Shown: in pieces, positions 12,280 through 22,761 of the stretch
How positions within the stretch are numbered: the stretch's first letter is position 1
Layout of the letters: each line of letters begins with the position of its first letter
From: Humulus lupulus
Lineage: Eukaryota; Streptophyta; Magnoliopsida; Rosales; Cannabaceae
Direction of reading: 5' to 3'
Length of the DNA stretch: 64,000 nt
Assembly: GCF_963169125.1 (NCBI RefSeq)
Contig: NC_084800.1
Location: 54,978,866 to 55,042,865 of the forward strand
Position numbers and translations under genes: made by a program
Notes under the pieces: generated by a model
What the model was told of the DNA's origin: nothing
Database searches by the model: none
The model's input: only the letters and a program-made list of their open reading frames with translations

Positions 12280-13116
12280 TTGATTCAGAATGTTCTTTAC
12301 ATATATGTCTGATAAAAATGAATTCTCTGAATATCAAGCAATCAATGGAAGTATTGTGAAACTTGGAGACGATAAAGCATGTCCAATAATCATAATAGGC
12401 ACTGTCAAGTTGAAATTAGAAGATGGGAATGTTACTGAATTGAAGCAAGTTTGACATGTTCCTGAATTAAAAAGAAATTTGATTTCTGTTGCTATGCTTG
12501 ATCAAGATGGCTATCTAGTTAAGGTGGAGAATGGTCAACTAAATGTTATCAAGGTTCAATGATAATCATGAAAGGAGCAAAAGTGAATGGAATTTATGTT
12601 TTACAAGGAGGCACGTCTAAGCATCAGTTGAATATGGTATCTAAGAATGCAGAACACTCTACCATGGTTTGGCATAGAAGAATCATGCATATCAGTATAA
12701 GGGGTTTGAAAATTCTCAGTGAGAAATAAGTAGTTGGCAAAGATCAGAAACAAGACTTGAGTTTCCGTGAACAATGTATTCTTGGATAATCAACCAGAGT
12801 TAAGTTTGGGGTTTGATTGCGCAAGACCAAAGGCATTCTTGACTATTTGCACTCGGATTTATGAGGGCCTTCAAGAACAATTTCAAAAGGAGGTGCAAGG
12901 TATTTTCTATCATTCATAGATGATTTTTATAGACATGTTTGAATGTACATTTTAAAGAATAAAAATGATGCATTTAGTAAGTTCAAAGAGATTCAAATCA
13001 TGCTTGAAAATCAAACTGGTAGAAATATTAAAAAGCTTAGAACAGATAACGGCTTGGAGTTTTGTGCATTGAGTTTAACCATTTTTGTAGACAAACCGGT
13101 ATAGGAAGACACCTTA
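12280..13116 (+). pseudogene. Ty1/copia integrase region fragment
   Basis: Conceptual translation across several stops and frameshifts gives the GAG-pre-integrase block (HVPELKRNLIS, WHRRIMHIS) and the integrase core: LDYLHSDL, GGARYFLSFIDDF and RTDNGLEFC, the copia-type second-Asp region. No LTRs or RT are left. It is cut off at 13116 by the start of a chromovirus LTR. Confidence 0.8.
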
Positions 13117-13470
13117 TGTAACGACCCAAAATCGCTAATAAGGCTTAAGGGCCTTGATTAGCGTGCCTTGAGGGCATAATTAGTTTTATGTGTGATTAAA
13201 TGATTTAATGCATGATTATATGGATAGGTGAAATGCATGTTTATGAGTATTAAGTATGTATGTGGGCCATTTTTAGCTTATAAGGGCATATTTTTAATTT
13301 CTGGCCCGTTGATGGCATAAATGTGATTATGTGTGATAATTGTTGAAACCACATTATTATGTGAATATATTTGCAGTTTATGGCTCGAGACGGTCCTGGT
13401 GAGCGGATTGGCGAAATATAGTTATTGCAGGTCAAATCAGAGCATCAAAAATCAGTAAGGCCATTGTAGC
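13117..13470 (+). repeat. Chromovirus LTR 5' fragment
   Basis: It starts TGTAACGACCCAAAATCG and aligns by eye with the LTR at 14465 (TGTAATGACCATAATTTC) over about 350 bp, including the GGGCCTTGATTAG and GCATGTTTATGAGTATTAA blocks. Its right edge is where integrase-like translation begins and is approximate. Confidence 0.65.
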
Positions 13471-14450
13471 CTTTGAGTATTCTATAATGGAAATAAGGAA
13501 ACATTGCGATGGGTTTCGCGGTGGGACTGCCCAGGTTAGTGGGTTAGTGTGAATTAGATTGGGTCATTATGGACCAGTTTCTTTTATTGAGTTCATTTCT
13601 GTCAGTAAGGACAAGTAATACAGCTGATCAATATTCAGATCTCTATGTGAGAGAGATAATGCGCCTTCATGAAATTCAAGGTCTATCTTATCAGATGAAG
13701 ACTCTATTATTACTTCCAGGTCTTGGGAGGGTTAAGGAAGGCGATGAGTATATAGTTGGAATGTAGTACAGTTCATTATCCTCAGACTGATGATAAATTA
13801 GAGAGAGTTACCCAATTGTTGGGAAGGTCACTTTATGAGATGTTGTATGATAGGGAATGCATATCACCCATTCATTGGGATGAGATGTTATGTTTGGATC
13901 TTGAGGTAGTTCAGGGGATCATTGAGTTTATTGAAAAGGTTAGAGCTTGGATGCTCGCTTCTCAGAGTAAATAGAAAAGTTATGTTGATTTGAAATGCAG
14001 GAATATGGAATTCCAAGTGGAATACTGTATCTTCCTTAGAAAGTCACCATGGAAAGGGGTGAGGAAATAAGAGCAGGTTAAACCCTAGATTATTAAGACC
14101 GTTTGAATCCTAGAAAGGATTAGTTAGGTTGCTTTTGAGTTGACAACAATTTTGGCATTGTCAGTTGTACACAGTGTATTTTATATTTCCATGTTGAGGA
14201 CATGGATTGAAAGGAAACTCATGAGTTGAGTTATGAGAATCTGGAGATTGAGGCTAAGTTATCCTTTGAGAAGTAGCCAGTCCAAATATGAGACAAAAAG
14301 AATAAGGTTTAGAGGAACAAAGTTATACCTTGAGTCAAGGTAAGGTTACAGAGATAGTGAGGTCGAGGGAACGACCTAGGAAATTGGAATCAATTGAGCG
14401 GAATTTATATTCCGGGCGGTTCAGATTAATTTCGAGGACAAAATTTATGT
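13471..14450 (+). pseudogene. Tekay/Del-like chromovirus integrase C-terminal fragment
   Basis: With stops and frameshifts the translation follows the chromovirus integrase: MGFAVGLPR, DQYSDLYVREIMRLHEI, VHYPQTDDKLERVTQLL, SPIHWDEM, RAWMLASQSK, then a degraded chromodomain-region tail. Gag, protease and RT are missing, so a large internal deletion joined the LTR fragment to the end of pol. Confidence 0.78.
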
Positions 14451-14464
14451 AAGGAGGGGATAGT
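14451..14464 (+). other. Chromovirus polypurine tract
   Basis: The purine run AAGGAGGGGA lies just before the LTR TG at 14465. Confidence 0.6.
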
Positions 14465-16139
14465 TGTAATGACCATAATTTCCTAATAAGGTTTAGGACC
14501 TTGATTAGGAGGCCGGAGGGCCATAATTGATTTATTATGCAATTAAATTGATTATATGCATGTTTATTAGTATTAAATATGCATGTGAACCCATTTTTGA
14601 TTAATTAGGTGATTTTCATATTTTGGTCATTTCGGGCATATTCGACATATATGTGGCATGTGTGTGTTGCTTCATTATTATTTGGTTATGCTAGGGTTAC
14701 CCAACACAAGACGATCCTAGGAGGTAAACTAGTGGGAAAGTCACAACGAGGTTTAAACTTGACTCAGAGTGAGTCAAGGGGTATTTAGCACATTACCGGG
14801 ATATTGGGTAATGGAAATAAATATTTGATGATAAATTGGGAGTTAGTGAGATCAGGGGGAAATTTTGGAAGTTTTGACTATTTTAGCCCCGGGGGCGTTT
14901 TCGGGACCCCGAGCATTAGGATTTGTTTGAGGTTACTTAAGCTTGAAGTAACTTGTTAAGAAATAAAAAGAACGTTCACAACGTTCTCTCTCCCTCAAAA
15001 TTCCATTTTCGTCTCCCGATCACATTTTCGAAGGAAACTTGAGTTCTAGGACTCGGATTCAGGCGAGGATCGAGGCATAGTGATTCTAGGGAAGTATAGA
15101 AGCTTTTTAGCCAAAGGATTTAGTTAGGAAACGACATAATCGAAGGTAACCTAAGTTTTTTATGTTTTTAAGCTTGAATTTGATTTTGTGTTTTGATGAG
15201 TTTTTTTATTGAATTAAAGCTTGGGTTTTGTTGGTTTTGGATCAAGGGGATGTTTGGGAACTTTGATTTTGGAATTTGGAGATATTTGGATAGGTTTTTG
15301 GAAGGTTTTAAGATGGAGAAAATGAGGTTTCTGGTTGGGTTCGTGGTCGGGCCGCGACCCAGGCTCGATGAAGAAGGTGAAGGTTGCTGGTGGGCTGTTA
15401 GGGCCACGACACTAGGCTCAGGCAGAGAAGGGTTTTAACTCTGTTTGGAAGCGGGCTGCGGTGCAGGTCTGGTGTGGGGCCGCGGCGCTAGAGGACAGTT
15501 TTGCCCAGATTTGGTTTTTAGTCATGGGAACTTAACTCTAAGGGCCTGTGATCAATTCTACTACCCAGTTGAGTAGGATTCGACGTTCCGGAGGCTAGGT
15601 TTGGGTCTGGAAGTATTTATTTACTCATTTTGATGATGTTTTATATTATGGTTGTGACTAGGCCATCACTAGGGGCCTGAAATCAGGATTGTGCTTGTGG
15701 CTCGTTTATTGGTAATCTGTGCTTTGACCAAAGGTAAGAAAACTGCACCCAGTATGTGATGCATGTGATGCACGAGAAACATTTGATTAGGGCATGTCAT
15801 GAATGATAAATATGAGATTGATCAGAGCTTGAGTCTCTGTGTTTGTGCATGATCATAATTATGCTAGTAATTGTTAAGTAAGCACGTTGAATGCCCTACA
15901 TTTGGATATTTAACATATGATATATGACTGGTAGCATTGCTTACTTGTGTGTGGCACTGATTAATTAGTCCGAATTGGCAATGGTGTCAGTATTAACTAT
16001 GAAGCTGTTACTCACTAGTCAAGTTCAGCAGTAGTACTAAGCTCTGGTCACAAGGTACTGACTAAAAAGTCAAGAACGGTCTTAGCGTGTTTAACGCAAG
16101 CCGACAAAGATTAGATCTAATCAACATCTGCATTGAATG
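14465..16139 (+). repeat. Chromovirus 3' LTR, left part
   Basis: It starts TGTAATGACC after a PPT. It contains GCCCCGGGGGCGTTTTCGG and a stretch typical of an LTR transcribed leader. It is interrupted near 16140 by the TatB fragment and resumes at 18607. The ORFs near 15168-15438 are in this LTR and resemble no known protein. Confidence 0.65.
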
Positions 16140-16791
16140 ACTCATGGTAAAGCGACCTTAGGGCAGGCAGAACCCTATAAGAATTGGTATTGAGTTGAAA
16201 GGGAGCCAGCCCAACATAGTCCAAGAAGCCTTTAAAGAAAGACTTCAAGGGAAGGACAGCTCCCGCCTTCATGTGCTCTTGGCTCCAGGCTGCATACCTC
16301 AACCTGCTGTCAGGGTTTCCATCCCCCGGAGCACGGTAGCTCCGCTCGTGTGCAGTTGGAGCTCGGCACCTAAGCGAGCCCGACAGCCCTAAGCCGTGCA
16401 GGGCCAGAATGTCAAATATATGTCCCAGCGACGTTACCAAACTCCAGTAGTGTTCGGCCTCGAAGAATTCCCTCCTCGGCTGCGAAGTGGAGGGTTCCCC
16501 CATCAGTGAGAATCGAAGATCTCCCGGATTGTACGCGACTGTCACTTTCAGCCTGGGATCAAGGGGGATCGGTCTGGGATAAAGGGCCTCTCAGAGGATT
16601 TTTCTCTTCTTCTCTATGACCTCGATGATTTGACGTCGGTAGTGAGCTCGGGTTTCTTCTTGTTCATGAGCTAGCTCGTGTTCGCGAATCAAGAACTGGT
16701 TCCAGGTAAACAACAACTCTGGGCTCAGAGTTTTTGGCGAATACGGGATGGCAAGCGACGACCCCCACCGTCTTTCCAGATTCTGTGACAT
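16140..16791 (-). pseudogene. TatB antisense gene exon 2 fragment
   Basis: It starts MSQNLERRWGSSLAIPYSP behind a CTAG acceptor like TatA, and continues through SLMGEPSTSQPRREFFEAEH and LPLKSFFKGFLDYVGLAPF before truncation near 16140. One TGA at 16591-16593 sits in place of an Arg codon. Where TatA has lost a Trp (TAG at 9599) and a Gln (TAG at 9440), TatB still reads EHYWSLVTS and AAWSQEHM, which confirms that those TatA stops are decay. Confidence 0.8.
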
Positions 16792-17309
16792 CTAGCAAGA
16801 AAGAAAAAATGGTGAGGGCCATGCACGCAAGGAATCAAGAATAACGATCTCGGTGGTTCAAGATCGAAATTGCTTGGATACGAAATGAGCTTGATCATGG
16901 GGACTCGATTAGTGTCATGACGTGTATTTCACGAAAAAGGGAGGAAAGTTGATTTAATTTTTGAAAATCCCAAAATATCAGGGAAAAAAGGTGACGGTTA
17001 TTCAAAAGTGGTATTCTTGGGAATCGTGCATTCTTTAAAACCCAGATTTTGTACCCAATATCTTGGTGTGCAAGATACGTCTTCCGAAATTTGGAAACCC
17101 ATAAAAAAGACCACATTTGGGTCTTCCTACATATGAACTGGATTTAGAACCAGTAATGTGGAAACCTAAACCTAACCTCTATCGATCAAAGCATCCTAGT
17201 GCATTAAACTAAAGAATGAACCAACATAGTTCTAGTGACTAAGATGCAATAGAGGCAGAAACACACGTAAAAGAGGAAAAAATATATAAAGCCAAGATCA
17301 GATACTTAC
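16792..17309 (-). other. TatB antisense gene 5'-UTR intron
   Basis: A GTAAGT donor (plus-strand acttac, 17304-17309) and a CTAG acceptor next to the ATG bound a 518-bp intron homologous to that of TatA. Confidence 0.65.
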
Positions 17310-17772
17310 ACAATGTAATCGGTGGGAATAGAGAAATGGATGACTGAACGAGTGGTTGCAAGTACGATCTCACCGATTCAAAAAGTCCAACCGTGTTTTG
17401 TCTTCTCGGCTTGGAAAACATGCAAGAATCGGACAAGAATGGCTCTGGTATTTTCTCTCTAATTTTTTTTTTTGAATGTAAGGGAAAAATGAAGAAGACG
17501 ACCGGAAGCTTATTTATAGGTCCATGGAGATGTTGAAAATAAAACCAATCTAGGCCATTGGCTAGATTCCGTGTCAAATCCGACGGCCAGGAACAAGTGA
17601 CAAGATGGTACCGTAAAGGTGGCAGATTTTCAAGGCACTCGAGTACCTTAAATAAGCAATACTCAACTGACGCGTGTCCATACTCGAGTGTGTGATGGAA
17701 CGGTTCCCGAAGAAAGTAGTTCAAAAGTTTCATTCTCATAGGATTCGAACTAATACTTTTGAGGGGGCAAAA
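17310..17772 (-). promoter_or_regulatory. TatB antisense promoter region and PPT
   Basis: It contains a minus-strand TATA box CTATAAATA (17511-17519), noncoding exon 1, and the conserved block next to the polypurine tract GAGGGGGCAAAA (17761-17772, plus strand). Confidence 0.55.
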
Positions 17773-18606
17773 TGTTACACCCAGATTTCGAGACCTGAGG
17801 TTGTGACCTCGAAAGCTGGATTCGTCAGGTGTGAGCTCGCAATACCTAAAGTGCATGGGTCGTGGTCCAGGTGCCAAACCTCGAAGCAAGGTGGCAATCT
17901 CGAAGTTATGTAACCTTGAAATTATTTCTAAGCTCGAAAGACATAGTATTGGAGTATGTCCGTTGTCGGGTGTCTTTGGATCAAGTAGCCCGAGCTTAGC
18001 AAGGGTGTAAGCTCTGAAGGTAATGACCTCGGTGGTATTTAACCACTCCTAGCTGGACCTGGGGAAAGTTATACATCTCGTAATTTACTCAGAGACCTAG
18101 ACTGGGATGATGCTGATTGCTGACCTCGAACGGGTTAGTGAGTCACCTGAGGAGATGCAGTCCACGCATTCAGGAGATATTTATTGTTGTAACTTCCCTA
18201 CAATAAAGGGGTATTAACTAGACGGTTATACGCCCCCTGGTCTTCAGGGGACGTTTCCTTGTATATGGGAGTTACAAACTTTAAAGTAATTAAATTTGTT
18301 AATTTACATAATAACTTCCCGGAACGTGTGGGATTGGATTATGAGAACTCCTCTATAAATAAAGATGTCATGTACCTTTGTAAAGGACCAAAATTTGGTG
18401 ATCTTGAGAGAATCTCTGGAGAATTCATCCCTGGAGAATTTTCCAGAAATTTCCTAAGTCCTAATAAAAAAGACTCGTGGACTAGGCAGAGTTAACTACT
18501 GAACCACGTAAAAAACTCTCATTGTTTTACTATATTATTCTTCTTTGCCATAGTCTTTACTGTTTACGTGCTCTACATTTTAAGTTGACGAAAAACGGCG
18601 TCAACA
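17773..18606 (+). repeat. TatB 3' LTR (834 bp)
   Basis: It starts TGTTACACCCAGATTTCGAG and ends AACGGCGTCAACA. A TATA-like CTATAAATAAAG lies at about 18354, matching TatA's position. Confidence 0.88.
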
Positions 18607-19150
18607 TGCTTAGAATTGACTTGATAGTCATCAATTCAAGAGGGCATGATTCCTCATCATGAATCCCCCGTCATTATCTGAACTTATTTGCATGCATGAT
18701 TAAGGCTATTATTGCTAGGCATGCACATTATGATTTGATGACATATTATTACTGTTCATGAGCATATTGAGTTTTCTTGCTGGGCTTCAGCTATGTGGTG
18801 CAGGTAAAGGCAAAAGAAAGCTGGACCATCCTTGAGTTGGAGAGCTTAGGTGACGATCTATACATATGCAGCTGCTCGACCGCCACGACCGAGGGTTAAA
18901 AGAGGAACTAGGGTTAATCCCTATTTTGCCGCTTAGATCGGCTGGTTGTAAATATTTTCTTGTAATTAACCTTTAAATTATATTTTGGGATCCCAATGTA
19001 TACAGTAAACGTTTACATCTTAACCAAAATATTTAACCCTAAACCGCTAATCATACTTAGTTACACGATTATGGCCAAATGACTCGATTAGCGAGTTTAG
19101 CACTTTTTAAAATGCACACCGTAACGGTCCCTGGAGTTTAGGACATTACA
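18607..19150 (+). repeat. Chromovirus 3' LTR, right part
   Basis: Continuation of the LTR that was interrupted at 16140. It contains the block GCTGGACCATCCTTGAG and ends GGAGTTTAGGACATTACA, a chromovirus-type LTR terminus. The next base starts TatC gag sequence. Confidence 0.6.
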
Positions 19151-19680
19151 GTTCTGAGCTACAGAGGAAGCTCGATTATTCCCCATTCCAACAGTTACAC
19201 TCATCGTGGGATTGCCAGTAATAGCATTTTGAGTGTTTCTCCCAGGGTGACCGTGGCCGGTATTTTCCCTAGGCCTCGGCTGGGCTTGTTGGGCCCTTTG
19301 TTCGGCTATTCTGGCGGTCGTACTCCAGCAGAGACGCCCTCTGGTCCTCCCAGGAGGTGTCTGTGCCTCAGCGACTTGCCTAGCCAAATCCTCATTACGC
19401 CGTGTGGCTTCAATCAATTGTAGTTGCAGTTGGCGATTCTCCAATTCCACAATGAGCCCATACCTCTTGGGATTGTAATATAGATCCTCGTTGGGCCTGG
19501 GGATTGGATTGGAGCAGGTGGCCTCCTGGAGTCGGATGTTGCACTCCCTTCATCTGGGCCTTGGTCTGTCAGGGGCTGCTTCCCAAGCCTTCGCGGGTAG
19601 TTCTCAATCTGAGGAGTTCGTTCCTCAGGGATTTGTGACAATGGTCCTCCACTAATTCTTCGATTGTTTGTGGCAGCCAT
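19151..19680 (-). pseudogene. TatC gag N-terminal fragment
   Basis: Translation from MAATNNRRISGGPLSQIPEE shows a hydrophilic Pro/Arg-rich leader, then MELENRQLQLQLIEATRRNE, which parallels VEMENSQLRSQLAKANQQIK in TatD gag. One frame change is needed near 19414-19450. The capsid domain is missing. Confidence 0.6.
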
Positions 19681-19732
19681 TGATGTTATGCAGGAGGTTT
19701 TTGATTACACAATACGAAGATTTGCTTAATAA

Positions 19733-19752
19733 TCTCAACGAAAGCACTAAAC
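19733..19752 (-). other. TatC primer-binding site
   Basis: The minus strand reads TAGTGCTTTCGTTGAGATT next to the LTR, nearly the same as TatD's TGGTGCTTTCATTGAGAG. The tRNA was not identified. Confidence 0.5.
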
Positions 19753-19754
19753 TT

Positions 19755-20411
19755 TTGATGTCTTTTTTCGTCCACTTAATTATGAAGAGCATTAAACAAT
19801 GTTATAGAAAAAAAACAGAAGAACTCACAAGCTTTTTACGTTGTTCAGCAGAAAGCAATTTGACAGAGTATTCTCCAGAACAATTGTGCGTGATTACAAA
19901 TGAAATTCTCAAGCTATTTTTAGACCTAGTTTACAAAATATCTTCCCCTTATTTTGGGAAGTTACAATCAATCATTCAAATTTGAAATAAATACAAATAA
20001 ATACATTAATTACATAATATCCCATGATAATTGGGAGTTAATATCTAATAACAACAAATCCCTAAGAAATATGAATTTCCTAACAGTTACCGCGTGGAAA
20101 ACGCGTACCTGAGCTCGGTTGTAAGGTTGACGCGCTTTTGAGACCAATCCAGACTTCGAGCTCATCATTCCAGTCAGCCTCCTCCTCATCTAGTGGTTTC
20201 ACCGAATCCATTCTTCGGAGAAGATCAGTGCCTTTGAGCCTGCAACTTAAACTCGAACAATGTAATTCATGCTCGAGCGTTAATAAATGAACAGATCTAG
20301 AATCATGTCAATCTATACAAGTGTACAACTAATACTTGTTATTTTTGTGCTTACTCTTTTCAAGCCTACATTTCGAGGCTATTTATTCATTCTCGAAATT
20401 TGGGTGTAACA
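19755..20411 (-). repeat. TatC 5' LTR
   Basis: Its outer end reads TGTTACACCCAAATTTCGAG on the minus strand at 20411. Its inner end is degraded (GACATCAAAA instead of GCGTCAACA). Confidence 0.75.
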
Positions 20412-20988
20412 AAATCAAATAAGATTTTTTTTATACATATATATAATATAATATTATATGAATTATCTTTTTAAAAAATAAAAAGAATGAAACCCTATAT
20501 TTTAAATGAATTTAAAATATAATAAATTTAAACTTAGAAGATGTACACTATATATTTATAGTTTATTGAATTTGATTATTTGAAAACTAAAAAATCAATA
20601 TTGGTTTAAATGGGTTAACCTAACCAAATTGCCAAAATTATTGGATTGATAAAATATTTTTTTTCTTATTTAAGCAATTGTATCTTTGCAACCCAATAAT
20701 TAGATGGGGCATGGTGCAAAATGTCATTAATGGTGTGTGAAAGTAAGTAAATGTCTATGTTTTTAATTTTGTAGTAAAATAGCTTAATCATCTCTTTAAT
20801 ATCACATATTACCAAATATGCCATTTAACAAATTACTATTTTATTCTAAATATTTTAATAGTATGGTATATGTTTATTAGTTTTTATTTTAAAGTTATTT
20901 TGATTTTTTTTTTCATTTTTTATGGGTTGTTGAATGATATACCATACCACAAAATATATATACTAAGTTGAAAAATAATATACCATAA
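20412..20988. other. AT-rich flank and left arm of an inverted repeat
   Basis: No ORF. From about 20750 to 20988 the sequence is the inverse of 44732-45080: for example TTTTTATTTTAAAGTTATTTTGATTTTTT here against its complement at about 44890-44930, and GTATGGTATATGTTTATTAG against GTGGTATATGTATATTAG. TatD sits between the arms. Confidence 0.5.
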
Positions 20989-21739
20989 TGTTGACGCGGT
21001 TCTTCACCAACAGGTAATTAAGAAAATAAGAGGAAGGGATTAGTGCTTATGTTGAACCGAAATAGATGAATGATCTTTTTAGAAATGGGCTGGTGACACA
21101 ATTACGTTTTTAGGTGGTTCAAAGGTTAAAATCCTTCTACTCCACCAGTCAATATTATTGCTATATGCTTGGTATTCTTTACAGGGTATTTCTTACACAA
21201 TAGAATCCACCCCTTTGCAACTCCCAGGGTCTCCATATTTATAGGAGAGGGCACCTGGGAGTTGGTAAGAAGGTCATCCCGTGACCTTCTTACCTATCAT
21301 GTCAACTCTGTGACATTCATGATTAATTCCTAAAACCTGACACATGAAGTGCAGTCTAATCAATAGGTAAGGGGGATAATGGGCCGCCCGGCCCAACCCA
21401 GTCGTGGGTGCCAAAATGCGCACGTTCATGCTGCGTGTCCGAGAAGTCAGGGATATATCAGACACGTGATGTCTGATATATGCACGTTTACCTTGCGTGG
21501 TTGACTTTATAAGAGGTCAAAGCCTCCAACTCTAGCTCGTATCACGAGCTGGATGCCTCCCTCGACCTGTGGCCTTCAGAGTCCAGACTCAGTCTAATCT
21601 TGGCGAACCCTTAGGTTACCTTGAGCTAAGGAGGTAGGATCATTCGATGGCAGCTCCGGTCTTGGGGATGTCCACGTGGTAGACATGATTGGGCCATATC
21701 TCAGCTCGCTAATAGCCCGTGGGAAAATCAGGGCGTATA
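20989..21739 (-). repeat. TatD 3' LTR
   Basis: It matches 43976-44726 end to end. Its inner terminus reads GTATA where the other copy has TTACA, so the terminal CA has decayed. A TATA-like CATATTTATAGG (about 21234) lies in both copies. The sense-strand PPT GGGGGGCAAA (plus strand 21740-21749) abuts it. Confidence 0.92.
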
Positions 21740-22238
21740 TTTGCCCCCCAAGCCCCTGCTCGTGGTGTACGACGTCGCATAGGGCCACAGTAGGGGCTTT
21801 TAGGCTTCCCCATGAACTCTTCATATTCCACCTTTCACGCAGGCACCGAATACGTGGACCATCATGGTTGGTGATGGTACGTCTTCCGAGAACCGCATTA
21901 AATGGCCTAGCCTATACTCAGCCGTCCTTTCGTCTTTCGAGTGGAGAGCCTTGGATCCCACATTAGGGCAATCCAACGGCCCTCCTCACGTGGCCCTTCA
22001 CGTATATAAAAGGGGTGGCCACCTTACGCATGGGCCACCCGTTCATTTGAAATTTTCCAGAAGTTTTCTTCTTCTTCTCTCTTCATTTTCAAAAGAAAAA
22101 ACCCTCTTCTTTCCGGCTGCCATTCCCAGCACTCAAGAAGTTCAGGTGTAAGGGCCCCTTCGAAGCATTGGAATTAACTACTCCGACGAAGCCCCAACCC
22201 AGGCGATCCCTTCATCCTCTTCTCAACCAGAACATTCT
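21740..22238 (+). promoter_or_regulatory. TatD antisense gene promoter and noncoding exon 1
   Basis: Relative to TatD sense this is antisense; on the window it reads +. A TATA box TATATAAAAG at 22003-22012 is outside the LTR. It is followed by a pyrimidine-rich leader with no ATG in the last 100 bases, and a GTAAGT donor at 22239. Confidence 0.65.
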
Positions 22239-22761
22239 GTAAGTCTCCTGACTGTGCATGTTTTGAAATTATTTTTCACTGTAGCTTAGGTAAATATTTA
22301 CTATAGCCACATGCAAGGTTTTGTTGGTTTTTTTGTGGGCATGAAGGGTAAGAGCCTTTTAGGTTAGGGTATCATTTACAGTAGAAAACCATTTAGGAGC
22401 ATTGTTTATAGGGCGTGTTTTCTGGGGAAATTTTCTGGGTAGGATTTTAGGTACGCTGGTTTAAACTACCCAGTATTTTGGGTGCAAATCCGGGTAGCTT
22501 AGGGGACACGCTTCTCAGGCAGTTTTGCACCTCTCGCCTACCGAAACTTTCCTTCCAAGGAAAATTTCTATCCTGACCCTCCTGACATACGAATTCTGAG
22601 TAATCGGGGATCTGTTAGGAGCACAGGCGCGTGTTCATAGAACCGCGTGGTCTCACTCTCCACGGGATGGGCTTACCTCAGCTCATGTCAAGGAAACACA
22701 TTCAGATTCTTCTCCACTTTTAGGTCGCCTTCTTCTAAAATTTCTTCTTTTTGTTCACTAG
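22239..22761 (+). other. TatD antisense gene 5'-UTR intron
   Basis: Donor GTAAGTCTCC at 22239 and acceptor TTTTTGTTCACTAG ending at 22761; 523 bp, the counterpart of the 508- and 518-bp introns of TatA and TatB. Confidence 0.7.

Larger units (their letters stand above)
16140..18606 (+). mobile_element. TatB: 3' end of a Tat element, 5' truncated, nested in chromovirus LTR
   Basis: Only the antisense gene's exon 2, its 5'-UTR intron and promoter, the PPT and the 3' LTR remain. The left edge falls inside the Transposase_28-like domain just after the residues YHE; to the right TatA-like sequence is continuous to the LTR end. No target duplication is visible, as expected if the 5' part was deleted after insertion. 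Confidence 0.8.
19151..20411 (-). mobile_element. TatC: 5' end of a Tat element (LTR, primer site, gag start), truncated
   Basis: Reading on the minus strand: LTR 20411-19755, a primer-binding site, then the beginning of gag, which stops at the chromovirus LTR boundary at 19150. The LTR family is that of TatA, TatB and the solo LTR at 49199. Confidence 0.75.

Noticed and set aside
15168..15438. Overlapping ORFs on both strands
   Set aside because: Inside a chromovirus LTR, no known domain.
20989..21739. TatD LTR ending at AAAATCA (TG...CA by sequence)
   Set aside because: Homology between the two LTRs and the CATAA duplication place the end 11-13 bases further, at TTACA/GTATA.
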